A stretch of DNA of 18,387 nt, from positions 1-18,387 of the forward strand of contig JABSQY010000029.1 of the NCBI GenBank assembly GCA_013215525.1. Reading direction: 5' to 3'. The DNA is from Nanoarchaeales archaeon. Its GTDB lineage: Archaea; Nanobdellota; Nanobdellia; Woesearchaeales; UBA583. The notes below the pieces were generated by a model, which had not been told where the DNA came from, did no database searches, and saw only the letters and a list, made by a program, of their open reading frames with translations. How positions within the stretch are numbered: the stretch's first letter is position 1; each line of letters starts with the position of its first letter. This document shows positions 7,401 through 13,788 of the stretch, piece after piece. Made by a program: the position numbers and the translations under genes.

Positions 7401-7730
7401 ATGCAATTTTTAGTAAAAGGATTAGATGGAAAAGATAAAGGTGCGATGGCTAGAAGATTAGCCGTTAGAGAAGATCACATTAAATTAGGAGATAAACTTT
7501 TGGCATCAGGAAATATGTGGTATGGTGCTGCATTGTTAGATGATGATAACAAAATGAAAGGTTCAGTTTTTATAATGGATTTCCCTTCAAGAAAAGAATT
7601 AGATGAGTGGTTAAAAATTGAACCGTATGTAACTGGAAACGTATGGAAAGAAATTGAAATACATAATGCAAATGTTCGTGACCCAATACAATTTAACAAA
7701 TCAAAAGAGTTCTTTGAAATAAATAAGTAA
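7401..7730 (+). CDS. YciI-family (YCII-related) protein
   Basis: A 109-aa protein of the YCII-related family, small ferredoxin-like alpha/beta barrels whose biochemical role is mostly unsettled. The match runs along the whole domain: an N-terminal MQFLVKGLDGKD strand, the RRLAVREDHI helix (18-27) with the family His, the GNMWYGAALLDDDNKMKGS hairpin, the FPSRKELDEWL helix (54-64), and EPYVTGNVWKEIEI (67-80) with the conserved Pro-Tyr. About 25 polar residues extend beyond the domain. It has its own promoter, is leaderless, and converges on the Ca2+-ATPase across a 241-bp hairpin-rich spacer. The family is clear; the substrate is unknown. Confidence 0.85.
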   Translation: MQFLVKGLDGKDKGAMARRLAVREDHIKLGDKLLASGNMWYGAALLDDDNKMKGSVFIMDFPSRKELDEWLKIEPYVTGNVWKEIEIHNANVRDPIQFNKSKEFFEINK

Positions 7731-7735
7731 TAAAC

Positions 7736-7807
7736 AAAAACGAGACAGCAGAAACACACGCGAAGCCACTTTCCGCTCTAATTCTAACTTCGTTTTTAGA
7801 TTTTTTC
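7736..7807 (+). terminator. candidate terminator region after the YciI-family gene
   Basis: AAAAACGA (7736-7743) can pair with TCGTTTTT (7790-7797) to form a perfect 8-bp stem closing a 46-nt loop. T-rich sequence (runs at 7793-7797 and 7801-7806) follows at once. Archaeal termination relies mainly on U tracts, so the T runs may matter more than the stem. Confidence 0.45.
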
Positions 7808-7824
7808 AAGAATGAATAATTTTC

Positions 7825-7858
7825 GTATACAGATTATAGTATACATATCTCTGTATAC
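7825..7858. repeat. three GTATAC palindromes at 14-bp spacing inside an inverted repeat
   Basis: GTATAC occurs at 7825-7830, 7839-7844 and 7853-7858, with starts exactly 14 bp apart. The outer two extend to GTATACAG and CTGTATAC and form an 8-bp stem, with AT pairs continuing outside after one mismatch (7824/7859). The element lies in the spacer between the converging YciI and ATPase genes, so it is not an obvious promoter operator for either. Confidence 0.6.
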
Positions 7859-7891
7859 TAAAAATGTTTATTATTGTTAAAATATGGAAAC

Positions 7892-7904
7892 TTCGCATAG
7901 CGAA
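7892..7904. other. short GC-containing hairpin
   Basis: TTCGC-ATA-GCGAA, a perfect 5-bp stem with a 3-nt loop, stands out in otherwise A/T-only DNA. It lies in the same convergent spacer as the GTATAC repeats. Read on the plus strand it precedes an A-rich tract, so it is not a canonical intrinsic terminator in that direction. Confidence 0.4.
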
Positions 7905-7919
7905 ACAGAAAAATAAAAA

Positions 7920-7971
7920 AACAAACTTTTTATAAAAAAAATAAAATTTTTGACTAAAGTCAAAAAAATAA
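7920..7971 (-). terminator. hairpin plus T tracts downstream of the Ca2+-ATPase
   Basis: AGTCAAAAA (7958-7966) and TTTTTGACT (7947-7955) form a perfect 9-bp inverted repeat around a 2-nt centre, starting 6 bp after the ATPase stop. On the minus strand a run of Ts precedes and several follow (to about 7920). This looks like an archaeal U-tract termination region with a supporting stem-loop. Confidence 0.6.
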
Positions 7972-10650
7972 CTATTCTTCAAACCACTGATATTTATCTT
8001 GTAACTTATGTCCAACTAAATTCAAAATTCCAACAAACACTGTAGCAATTAAAATCATAAACCAATCAAACCCTACAAGAGCAACTGTTCCAAAAAAGTG
8101 TGAAAGAGGAGTGTATAAAACAAGCAACTGTAACGCAAGTGAAAACACAACCGCATAAACTAAATACATATTTGAAAACATTGATAAACCATATTCTGAA
8201 CGAATCGTTTGTAACCGTACAAGCTCCATCACAATCATACTAGTAAATGCAATAGTTTGAATTTTCTCAATTGAATAACCATTAACATTTCCAAACTGAA
8301 TTAAAGCTAAAATTGCAATAGTAATTAAAGTTGCAACATACACAACCTTGAATGCCATAACATTATCCATAATTCTTTCAGTACGACGAACTGGCTTTTC
8401 ATCCATAATAGTTTTAGAATAAGGGTCCACAGACAATGCAATCGCAGGTAAACCATCAGTAATTAAATTTAGCCATAAAAGCATAATCGCAGTCATTGGA
8501 AGAGGAAAACTTAAAGCAATCGCAAAGAAAATTAACATCACTTCAGCAAGATTTGATGAAAACAAATAATTAACAAATTTCTTAATATTTTGATAAATAC
8601 CACGCCCTTCTTCAACAGCTTTTACAATACTTGTAAACTTATCATCAAGTAAAATCATATCACTCGCTTCCTTTGCAACATCAGTCCCATTAATCCCCAT
8701 AGCAATACCAATATCAGCCTTTTTAATAGCTGGCGCATCATTTACTCCATCACCAGTCATTGCAACAACCTCACCAGATTTTTGTAAAATCTTTACAATC
8801 TCCATTTTATGTTTAGGTTCAACACGAGCAAAAATATTTGTAGTTTTTAAAATATGTAATTTTTTTAAATCAGATAACTTTTCAAAAGCACTTCCCTCTA
8901 AACTATCTCCGACAATCCCAATCTGACTTGCAATCCCTTTCGCTGTTTCAATATTATCTCCAGTAATCATAATAACACGAATTCCAGCTTTGTGACATTT
9001 AACAATTGAGCCGTGAACTTCAGGATGTGGTGGGTCGAGCATTGCTTGTAATCCAATGAAAATTAAATTATTTTCCATCTTTAAACCTTTTTCAGTAGAC
9101 TTAAATTCTTTGTACGCAAAACCAAGAACACGTAACGCTGAACTTCCAAAAGTTACATTTTGTGAATTAATTTTTTCAATATCTGCTTTTGTAATCTTAC
9201 GAACTTTCCCATTATCTAAAATTCTAGAACACTTTGAAACAATAGCTTCAGGTGCACCCTTTGTAAAAATAGTTTTCTTTTTAGATTGTTTATCAAGACA
9301 TACAACACTCATTAATTTACGAACTGAATCAAAAGGAACTTCATCACATCTCTCATTCTCAGATCTAATCTTTTTAAATTCAATTCCAAACTTTTTACCT
9401 GACACAACTAACGCTCCCTCAGTAGGGTCCCCAGTAATTACCCACATCCCTTCTTTCTTTAAATAAGTTGAATCATTACATAAAACTCCCGCTCTAAATA
9501 ACATTGAATTAATTTTTGAATTAACAATTTTTCCTTGCGGATTATATCCAGAACCTGTAATCTCACTTTCACAATTAATATCCCAAACAGATTTTACAGT
9601 CATTTGATTTTCAGTAAGTGTCCCAGTTTTATCAGAACAAATAACAGTAGTTCCACCAAGTGTTTCAACTGATGGTAATTTACGAATTAAAGAATTATTC
9701 TTAACCATCTTCTTAACCCCAATCGCAAGCGCAACAGTTACAATCACTGGAAGGCCTTCAGGCACAGCAGCAACAGCTAAACTAATAGCAACTAAAAACC
9801 AATCCTTAGCAGCAAACACAAATCCAATGAAATCTCCTGCAAATAAAATACTAAATAATCCATCTTTCCAAACTCCAACAACAAACACAAGTAAACAAAT
9901 AACTAAAGTAATTGATGCTACATATTTTCCAAAAGATTCTAACTTTTTTTGTAAAGGAGTAAGTTCCTTTGTAGCTGATGAAATCAAATCAGCAATTTTT
10001 CCAATCTCAGTTTGCATTCCTGTAGAACACACTATACATCTAGCTTTTCCAGAAGTAATAATTGTCCCAGAAAATATCATATTCTTTTGTTCTCCAATAG
10101 TTTTATCTCCTGAAATTGCTTCAACCTTTTTAGAAACAGAAGTACTCTCTCCAGTTAATGCCGCTTCAGCAGTTTGTAATAAAGTTAAACTAATAATTCT
10201 ACAATCAGCAGGCACCTTATCTCCTTCCTCAAGTAAAACAATATCTCCTGGTACAAGTCCACAAACTTCAATTACTTCAATATCTGAATCTCGAACAACA
10301 CGTGTAGTATGTGCAGAAATTTTAGAAAGTGCATCAATTGATTTTTCAGCTTTATATTCTTGAATAAAACCAAACACTGCATTAAACACTAGTATTACTA
10401 AAATAATAATTGCTTCAGTTTCTTCACCAGAAATAAAAGATATAATAACTGCAAAAATTAAAATATAAATTATAAAACTTTTAAACTGATTAATAAATAA
10501 CACAAAAGGATTAATTCCCTTTTTAGCTTTAAGCATATTCTCACCATACTCTTCAATTCGAGAACTAACTTCTTTTTTTGAAAGTCCTTTATCTTTATCA
10601 GACTTTAACTCTTTCAAAACTTCTTGATAACTTAAATTATAAAAACTCAT
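7972..10650 (-). CDS. SERCA-like Ca2+-transporting P-type ATPase (P2A)
   Basis: ATP-driven Ca2+ pump of the plasma membrane, 892 aa, full length. The actuator motif LTGES is at 165-169, the phosphorylated Asp340 lies in SDKTGTLT (339-346), the hinge has MTGDGVNDAP (631-640), and the PEGLP helix break in M4 is at 297-301. The Ca2+ ligands of SERCA can be placed: Glu298 (E309), Asn700 and Glu703 (N768, E771) in M5, Asn728, Thr731 and Asp732 (N796, T799, D800) in M6, and Glu809 in an M8 stretch that lines up with E908. Ligands for both Ca2+ sites therefore appear present, whereas PMCA-type pumps lack site I. Ten helices are expected: M1/M2 near 50-95, M3/M4 near 242-310, M5-M10 from 692 on. It is leaderless, with a TATA box 27 bp upstream. 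No regulatory tail is seen beyond the last helix. Confidence 0.95.
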   Translation of the reverse strand: MSFYNLSYQEVLKELKSDKDKGLSKKEVSSRIEEYGENMLKAKKGINPFVLFINQFKSFIIYILIFAVIISFISGEETEAIIILVILVFNAVFGFIQEYKAEKSIDALSKISAHTTRVVRDSDIEVIEVCGLVPGDIVLLEEGDKVPADCRIISLTLLQTAEAALTGESTSVSKKVEAISGDKTIGEQKNMIFSGTIITSGKARCIVCSTGMQTEIGKIADLISSATKELTPLQKKLESFGKYVASITLVICLLVFVVGVWKDGLFSILFAGDFIGFVFAAKDWFLVAISLAVAAVPEGLPVIVTVALAIGVKKMVKNNSLIRKLPSVETLGGTTVICSDKTGTLTENQMTVKSVWDINCESEITGSGYNPQGKIVNSKINSMLFRAGVLCNDSTYLKKEGMWVITGDPTEGALVVSGKKFGIEFKKIRSENERCDEVPFDSVRKLMSVVCLDKQSKKKTIFTKGAPEAIVSKCSRILDNGKVRKITKADIEKINSQNVTFGSSALRVLGFAYKEFKSTEKGLKMENNLIFIGLQAMLDPPHPEVHGSIVKCHKAGIRVIMITGDNIETAKGIASQIGIVGDSLEGSAFEKLSDLKKLHILKTTNIFARVEPKHKMEIVKILQKSGEVVAMTGDGVNDAPAIKKADIGIAMGINGTDVAKEASDMILLDDKFTSIVKAVEEGRGIYQNIKKFVNYLFSSNLAEVMLIFFAIALSFPLPMTAIMLLWLNLITDGLPAIALSVDPYSKTIMDEKPVRRTERIMDNVMAFKVVYVATLITIAILALIQFGNVNGYSIEKIQTIAFTSMIVMELVRLQTIRSEYGLSMFSNMYLVYAVVFSLALQLLVLYTPLSHFFGTVALVGFDWFMILIATVFVGILNLVGHKLQDKYQWFEE

Positions 10651-10672
10651 ATATACTATATGTACAAATTAT

Positions 10673-10682
10673 TTTTATAAAG
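10673..10682 (-). promoter_or_regulatory. TATA box for the Ca2+-ATPase
   Basis: CTTTATAAAA on the minus strand, centred 27 bp before the ATG at 10650. Confidence 0.65.
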
Positions 10683-10734
10683 ATTTAGCATCACAGTATT
10701 ATAATAGAATATACGCAAACAACTATATAAGTAA

Positions 10735-10760
10735 AAAAGAAAAGAAAAACAAACAAATAA
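10735..10760 (-). terminator. T-rich tract after the 77-aa gene
   Basis: Read on the minus strand, the stretch after the stop at 10787 becomes a long T-rich run broken by single G or C bases (10735-10760). This fits archaeal U-tract termination between the small membrane gene and the ATPase promoter. Confidence 0.4.
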
Positions 10761-10786
10761 AATATATATATACAAAAGAATTTAAC

Positions 10787-11020
10787 TTATCTTTCAAATT
10801 CTTTATCTAATTCATCATTAGAATAAACTGCTGAAGTTCTACTATTTAAAATTTGAGAACCAGCATTTCTTTCAAAATTCGTAATTCTTCTCTCCAGTTT
10901 TAAAACTGCATCATCAAACTTTTTACTCGTATTAAAATGTAATGTTCTAAAGTATAAATAAGTTATAACCAAAAACACATTAAACAGAGTCATTAATAAA
11001 ATCCAAATTTCTAAAGGCAT
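10787..11020 (-). CDS. 77-aa single-helix membrane protein, unknown function
   Basis: A bitopic protein: one hydrophobic helix at about residues 3-24, then a basic stretch and a soluble, charged C-terminal half (30-77) with a weak heptad-like pattern around LERRITNFERN (41-51). It has no cysteine and no recognisable domain. It has the same orientation as the Ca2+-ATPase and lies 136 bp upstream of it, but a T-rich stretch and a separate ATPase promoter intervene, so co-transcription is not required. Its own upstream box (GTTTTATTTAG at 11041-11051) is weaker than its neighbours'. Small single-helix proteins regulate Ca2+ pumps in eukaryotes; such a role here would be speculation from position alone. 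Confidence 0.6.
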   Translation of the reverse strand: MPLEIWILLMTLFNVFLVITYLYFRTLHFNTSKKFDDAVLKLERRITNFERNAGSQILNSRTSAVYSNDELDKEFER

Positions 11021-11040
11021 ATATATTACATGATTTGAAA

Positions 11041-11051
11041 CTAAATAAAAC
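11041..11051 (-). promoter_or_regulatory. weak TATA-like box for the 77-aa gene
   Basis: GTTTTATTTAG on the minus strand, centred 26 bp before the ATG at 11020. The spacing matches the neighbours but the sequence is less canonical. Confidence 0.4.
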
Positions 11052-11106
11052 TCGTGTTGATATTTTTCCCTAAATCAGCAAATAAAAGAAAATAATTCAA
11101 CTAGAG

Positions 11107-11116
11107 TATTAAATAG
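11107..11116 (+). promoter_or_regulatory. TATA-like box for the MauE/DoxX-like gene
   Basis: TATTAAATAG, centred 26 bp before the ATG at 11138. Confidence 0.5.
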
Positions 11117-11137
11117 ATAAAAACTCAATCATATAAT

Positions 11138-11677
11138 ATGGAACATAAAGTAACAAATAGTATAACAAATCAATTAACAATTAATAAAGATAATAAAGAA
11201 AATTTATCATTATTTGATAAAATCAAACAATTAAAAATCTTATTAATATTATTTTTATATTTAATATTTTTAAGTTATATATTCACAAATACGCCAAACA
11301 ACACATTCATGTTAAACCTAATGGGATTATTTTTTGTATTCTTTTCCTTTTTCAAAATAATAAACATAAAAGAATTCAAAGAAAGTTTTCAAAACTACGA
11401 CCCCATCACAAAATACATTCCAGTTTATGGATACATTTATCCATTTTTAGAATTATTATTAGGAAGTATGTTTTTATTAAATTCAAATTTAAAAATAGCT
11501 GCATTTTCTACAATAATTATATTATCTTTAACAACATCAGGAATAATATACAAATTAAGTAAAGGAGAAATATTTGAATGTGCATGTTTAGGAGCAGTAT
11601 TTAAAATACCATTAAGTAAAGTTACAGTGTTTGAAAATTGTCTTATGATTGTAATGTCAATATACTTATTGTTATAA
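11138..11677 (+). CDS. MauE/DoxX-like redox-associated membrane protein
   Basis: A 179-aa membrane protein with four hydrophobic helices (about 33-50, 57-75, 98-114, 120-138) and a fifth C-terminal one (163-179). The polar N-terminus (1-30) is rich in Asn and Lys. The middle segment, with YDPITKY near 87-93 and YGYIYPFLELLLGS at 97-110, and the CACLGAVFKIPLSKVTVFEN stretch (148-167) with Cys148 and Cys150, match the MauE/DoxX group. Relatives support disulphide or redox chemistry, and MauE itself is needed for methylamine dehydrogenase maturation. No other mau gene is visible, so it is more likely a general thiol-redox membrane component. It has its own promoter and stands alone upstream of the tRNA-Ser cluster, which is on the opposite strand. 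Confidence 0.75.
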   Translation: MEHKVTNSITNQLTINKDNKENLSLFDKIKQLKILLILFLYLIFLSYIFTNTPNNTFMLNLMGLFFVFFSFFKIINIKEFKESFQNYDPITKYIPVYGYIYPFLELLLGSMFLLNSNLKIAAFSTIIILSLTTSGIIYKLSKGEIFECACLGAVFKIPLSKVTVFENCLMIVMSIYLLL

Positions 11678-11742
11678 AATTAATAGTATGTGTTCATCGA
11701 AGATAGTATAACTTTCAGTTTCAAAATAATTAATAAAAAAAG

Positions 11743-11824
11743 CGCCGAAGACGGGATTTGAACCCGCAGTTCGAAACGAACCAGATTTCCAGTCTGGCGC
11801 AATACCGGATTATGCGACCTCGGC
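11743..11824 (-). tRNA. tRNA-Ser(GGA)
   Basis: An 82-nt class II tRNA. The acceptor stem pairs GCCGAGG with CTTCGGC (one G-T wobble), with discriminator G73 at 11743. The D-stem is GCA/TGC around a TAATCCGGTAT loop. The anticodon stem is CCAGA/TCTGG with loop CTGGAAA, giving anticodon GGA (reads UCC and UCU). The long variable arm is TTCG-TTT-CGAA, and the T arm is GCGGG/CCCGT with loop TTCAAAT. G73 and the long arm are serine features. CCA is not encoded, no intron is present, and an oligo-T tract follows the 3' end. A TATA-like CATTATATCG lies at 11851-11860, about 32 bp upstream. Confidence 0.95.
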
Positions 11825-11984
11825 GTAATTTGACAATACTTGTTCAACATCGATATAATGCTAATCATATATGAAATATATGTAAAGTAATTGCCGGATA
11901 GAATAAAATAAATATCTTTGGTTTAAAAACTTAACTAGAATAATAAAATTTTCATTAATTTTAAAATTTAACTTTAGAATATAA

Positions 11985-12128
11985 AAAAGCGCTCACGGAC
12001 GGATTTGAAACTCAACGAACTTGTTCGTTGTGCTTAAAACTTTATGAAATATTTTATTTCATAACGGCTTAGAAATTTTTAATTTCTTGAATTTATTTCA
12101 AATTTTTATATTGCCAATTCGAAATGAA
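11985..12128 (-). pseudogene. tRNA-Ser-derived fragment split by a hairpin-rich insertion (pseudogene or tRNA-like ncRNA)
   Basis: Two blocks match the neighbouring tRNA-Ser(AGA). 12113-12128 equals its variable-arm/T-stem edge at 15 of 16 positions. 11990-12009 equals its T-loop-to-discriminator 3' end at 19 of 20, including the GCGCTTTTTT exit and terminator. In the tRNA these blocks are 2 nt apart; here 103 nt intervene. The 5' half (acceptor 5' strand, D arm, anticodon) is missing: the sequence beyond 12128 does not resemble it, and no GCTCACG to pair with the altered acceptor strand CGTGAGC was seen. The T-stem is broken, so it cannot fold as a normal tRNA. A TATA-like tract at about 12161-12172 sits at a tRNA-like distance, so transcription of a roughly 150-nt RNA is possible. 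It is either a decayed duplicate or a small RNA with a tRNA-like tail. Confidence 0.6.
12013..12101. repeat. array of four consecutive hairpins within the tRNA-like fragment
   Basis: Four perfect inverted repeats follow each other: CAACGAAC-TT-GTTCGTTG (12013-12030), a 10-bp stem TTATGAAATA/TATTTCATAA with TTT loop (12042-12064), AGAAATT-TTT-AATTTCT (12071-12087), and TTGAA-TTTAT-TTCAA (12087-12101). Together they fill most of the 103-nt insertion. Either strand could form them as RNA or cruciform DNA. Confidence 0.75.
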
Positions 12129-12160
12129 TTATGTCATAAAATAAAATAAATCAAAGAATA

Positions 12161-12172
12161 ATAATATATATG
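12161..12172 (-). promoter_or_regulatory. possible TATA box for the tRNA-like fragment
   Basis: ATATATATTAT on the minus strand, about 35-40 bp before the fragment's first tRNA-matching base (12128). The two intact tRNA genes have boxes at about 32-35 bp. In DNA this AT-rich the match is weak evidence. Confidence 0.3.
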
Positions 12173-12196
12173 TAGAATTTAGTTTTTTAAAAAAAG

Positions 12197-12278
12197 CGCC
12201 CACGGACGGATTTGAACCGCCAATTCGAAACGAACCAGATTTCTAATCTGGCGCTATACCGGATTAAGCGACGTGGGC
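12197..12278 (-). tRNA. tRNA-Ser with AGA anticodon
   Basis: An 82-nt class II tRNA, fully paired: acceptor GCCCACG/CGTGGGC (all Watson-Crick) with G73 at 12197, D-stem GCT/AGC, anticodon stem CCAGA/TCTGG, variable arm TTCG-TTT-CGAA, T arm GGCGG/CCGTC with loop TTCAAAT. The anticodon loop is TTAGAAA, so the anticodon reads AGA (serine codon UCU). It is a paralogue of the tRNA-Ser(GGA) at 11743, sharing the D-loop, anticodon stem and variable arm, with compensatory changes in acceptor and D stems that argue it is maintained. Adenosine at position 34 is very unusual for Archaea, which normally read UCU with the GGA tRNA. CCA is not encoded; oligo-T follows. A TATA-like ATTCTATATT lies about 35 bp upstream (12309-12318). 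Confidence 0.88.
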
Positions 12279-12392
12279 AACAAATAATTTCAATAATTAC
12301 TTACTGAATAATATAGAATAAATTAATATGATTTAAAAAGCTTATGATTTAGTAGAAATAAAAATATAGTATAAAAAAGATTTAAAACTTAT

Positions 12393-13034
12393 TTAATTTA
12401 AAAAATAATAAGTTTCACCTTCAGAAATAATCTCAATTTCACCATCCTCAATTTTTAACCCAGATTCATTATCACACACATAAATTTCTTCGCCTGGATT
12501 TTCTTTAGAAATTTTTTCAAAATTTTGAAATTTAACTTTTGGGAAATCTTCAGAATTTAAATGAGGTATAAAATTAAAATCAACAAAACCTAAACCTTTA
12601 GGAACAGATGAACTAATTTTATCATAAACATATTCAGAAGAGCCCCATAAGCTTTTACAAGTAACAATACTTCCAGCAGAGATTCCAACATATACGCGAG
12701 TTTTAAGTAATTCATTTAATTCTTTATCAAAACCACTCTCTCTCATTTTTTCAATTAAATAAGTAGTATCTCCACCACCAACACAAATCACATTACACTT
12801 CTTAATTCTTTCAAGGCATAATTTCATATCTAAAACTGCAATATCAATAATGTCTGTATATCCTAACTGATGAAATTCATATAAATTTTTAATAAGCCAA
12901 TCTTTATCATCTCCAATTTGATTTGCAGCAGTTGGAATGAATGCTGTTCTAATCTCCTCTTTCCCAACTAATTCTTTAAGAGTTTTTTTTAAAGATTCAT
13001 TACAAATCCCATTTGATGTTAATAATAGTTTCAT
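12393..13034 (-). CDS. peptidase S51 family protein (dipeptidase E-like)
   Basis: A 213-aa class I glutamine-amidotransferase-fold serine peptidase. Landmarks from the chosen start: MKLLLTSNGI (1-10), FIPTAAN (32-38), VGGGDTTYL (85-93), and the nucleophile elbow GISAGS (117-122) with catalytic Ser119. PHLN (157-160) supplies the likely histidine, as in PepE (aspartyl dipeptidase), and a DNESGL strand follows. The Asp specificity of PepE is not assured; many archaeal members are uncharacterised and related cyanophycinases share the fold. The frame is open 32 codons farther upstream (to 13130), but that extension is hydrophobic noise, falls over the divergent promoter, and the family starts at this Met. 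A TATA box lies 26 bp before the ATG. Confidence 0.86.
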   Translation of the reverse strand: MKLLLTSNGICNESLKKTLKELVGKEEIRTAFIPTAANQIGDDKDWLIKNLYEFHQLGYTDIIDIAVLDMKLCLERIKKCNVICVGGGDTTYLIEKMRESGFDKELNELLKTRVYVGISAGSIVTCKSLWGSSEYVYDKISSSVPKGLGFVDFNFIPHLNSEDFPKVKFQNFEKISKENPGEEIYVCDNESGLKIEDGEIEIISEGETYYFLN

Positions 13035-13055
13035 AAAATTATTACAAATAATTTC

Positions 13056-13065
13056 ATTTATAAAT
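13056..13065 (-). promoter_or_regulatory. TATA box deciding the peptidase S51 start
   Basis: ATTTATAAAT, a perfect palindrome, centred 26 bp before the ATG at 13034. It lies inside what would be the coding region of the longer reading, arguing against that start. Confidence 0.65.
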
Positions 13066-13109
13066 TTAATTAATATTACATAACCAAATTTATACACTTT
13101 TAAACTATA

Positions 13110-13118
13110 TTTATAAAC
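13110..13118 (+). promoter_or_regulatory. TATA box for the 187-aa protein
   Basis: TTTATAAAC, centred 25 bp before the ATG at 13139. It forms a divergent pair with the peptidase promoter in a 104-bp spacer. Confidence 0.7.
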
Positions 13119-13138
13119 TAAAAAAAACAAAACATATT

Positions 13139-13702
13139 ATGACAGTAAACAAAGTTAAAATAACACCGCAATTTAGTTACGATTATAATAAAATTTTAAA
13201 TCAGCAGTACACAGACGAAAACGACCACGTAAAAAATTTCTCAAGTTTAATATCTGACAAAGATAGATTTTTAAGAATTCTTCCACTAATTGGACACAAT
13301 CAAGAACTAATTGAAAAAACTTTAGATTACAAATTAATTGAAAATGTAGAGTTCTACATTGTTCGAGCAGAAAAATTTAAATCATTCTCACTTCCAATCA
13401 CAATTGAATATTCAATTTGTCCGGAAGAAATGTTTTTATACTTATTAAAAGAAATAATTAAAGTATCCGTTACAGATAGATTCCCAAGCGATGAAGTAAG
13501 AGAAGTTGCAATTAACTCTTTTATTGACTACATATTAATTAATGGAGAATTTGGAAAAAATGATTTCATTAAATTTGGTAAAAATTTACACGAAGATTCA
13601 CAAAAACAATTTCCAAAATACAAATTTGAAGATATTGATTTTTCATCTAAAACAATGAAAGAACACATTGAAAAATTATATGACAATATAACTTTTGATT
13701 AA
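13139..13702 (+). CDS. 187-aa soluble protein, unknown function
   Basis: A hydrophilic protein with no membrane segment or signal peptide and only one cysteine (about residue 97). The first half mixes strands and helices; a stretch around VEFYIVRAEKFKSFSLPITIEYSICPEE (70-98) looks like beta structure, and the second half (99-187) is mostly helical and charged. I see no metal-binding cluster, P-loop, HTH or other catalytic motif. The gene has a strong TATA box 25 bp before its ATG, is divergent from the peptidase S51 gene, and is followed by an 86-bp spacer holding the lgt promoter, so it is probably its own transcription unit. I do not recognise the family. Confidence 0.75.
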   Translation: MTVNKVKITPQFSYDYNKILNQQYTDENDHVKNFSSLISDKDRFLRILPLIGHNQELIEKTLDYKLIENVEFYIVRAEKFKSFSLPITIEYSICPEEMFLYLLKEIIKVSVTDRFPSDEVREVAINSFIDYILINGEFGKNDFIKFGKNLHEDSQKQFPKYKFEDIDFSSKTMKEHIEKLYDNITFD

Positions 13703-13760
13703 GAAACTAATTTATAAAACAAACAATTAAATAAAAATAATTAATATTAAACTTATACTT

Positions 13761-13769
13761 AATATAAAT
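13761..13769 (+). promoter_or_regulatory. TATA box for lgt
   Basis: AATATAAAT, centred 24 bp before the ATG at 13789. Confidence 0.55.
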
Positions 13770-13788
13770 TAAAAATTAAAATAACAAA

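Noticed and set aside
9056..9466. 136-aa open frame on the plus strand
   Set aside because: It is antisense to the nucleotide-binding domain of the ATPase, with no promoter and no recognisable protein features.
9827..10363. 178-aa open frame on the plus strand
   Set aside because: It lies antisense to the actuator region of the Ca2+-ATPase, whose motifs are unambiguous. The translation is Ser/Thr/Pro-rich, typical of a reverse-strand shadow, and there is no box at -26.
11680..11868. 62-aa open frame over the tRNA-Ser(GGA) gene
   Set aside because: It runs in the same direction through a complete tRNA gene and its spacer. Its sequence is the typical false translation of a tRNA.
11985..12128. 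Reading this stretch as an intact third tRNA-Ser or an intron-bearing tRNA
   Set aside because: The 5' acceptor strand, D arm and anticodon arm are absent, and the T-stem is unpaired even if the insertion is removed as an intron. It was listed as a tRNA-derived fragment instead.
13035..13130. 32-codon upstream extension of the peptidase S51 gene
   Set aside because: It covers the gene's own TATA box and most of the divergent promoter region. The family begins at the later Met, and the extra residues look like translated AT-rich spacer.
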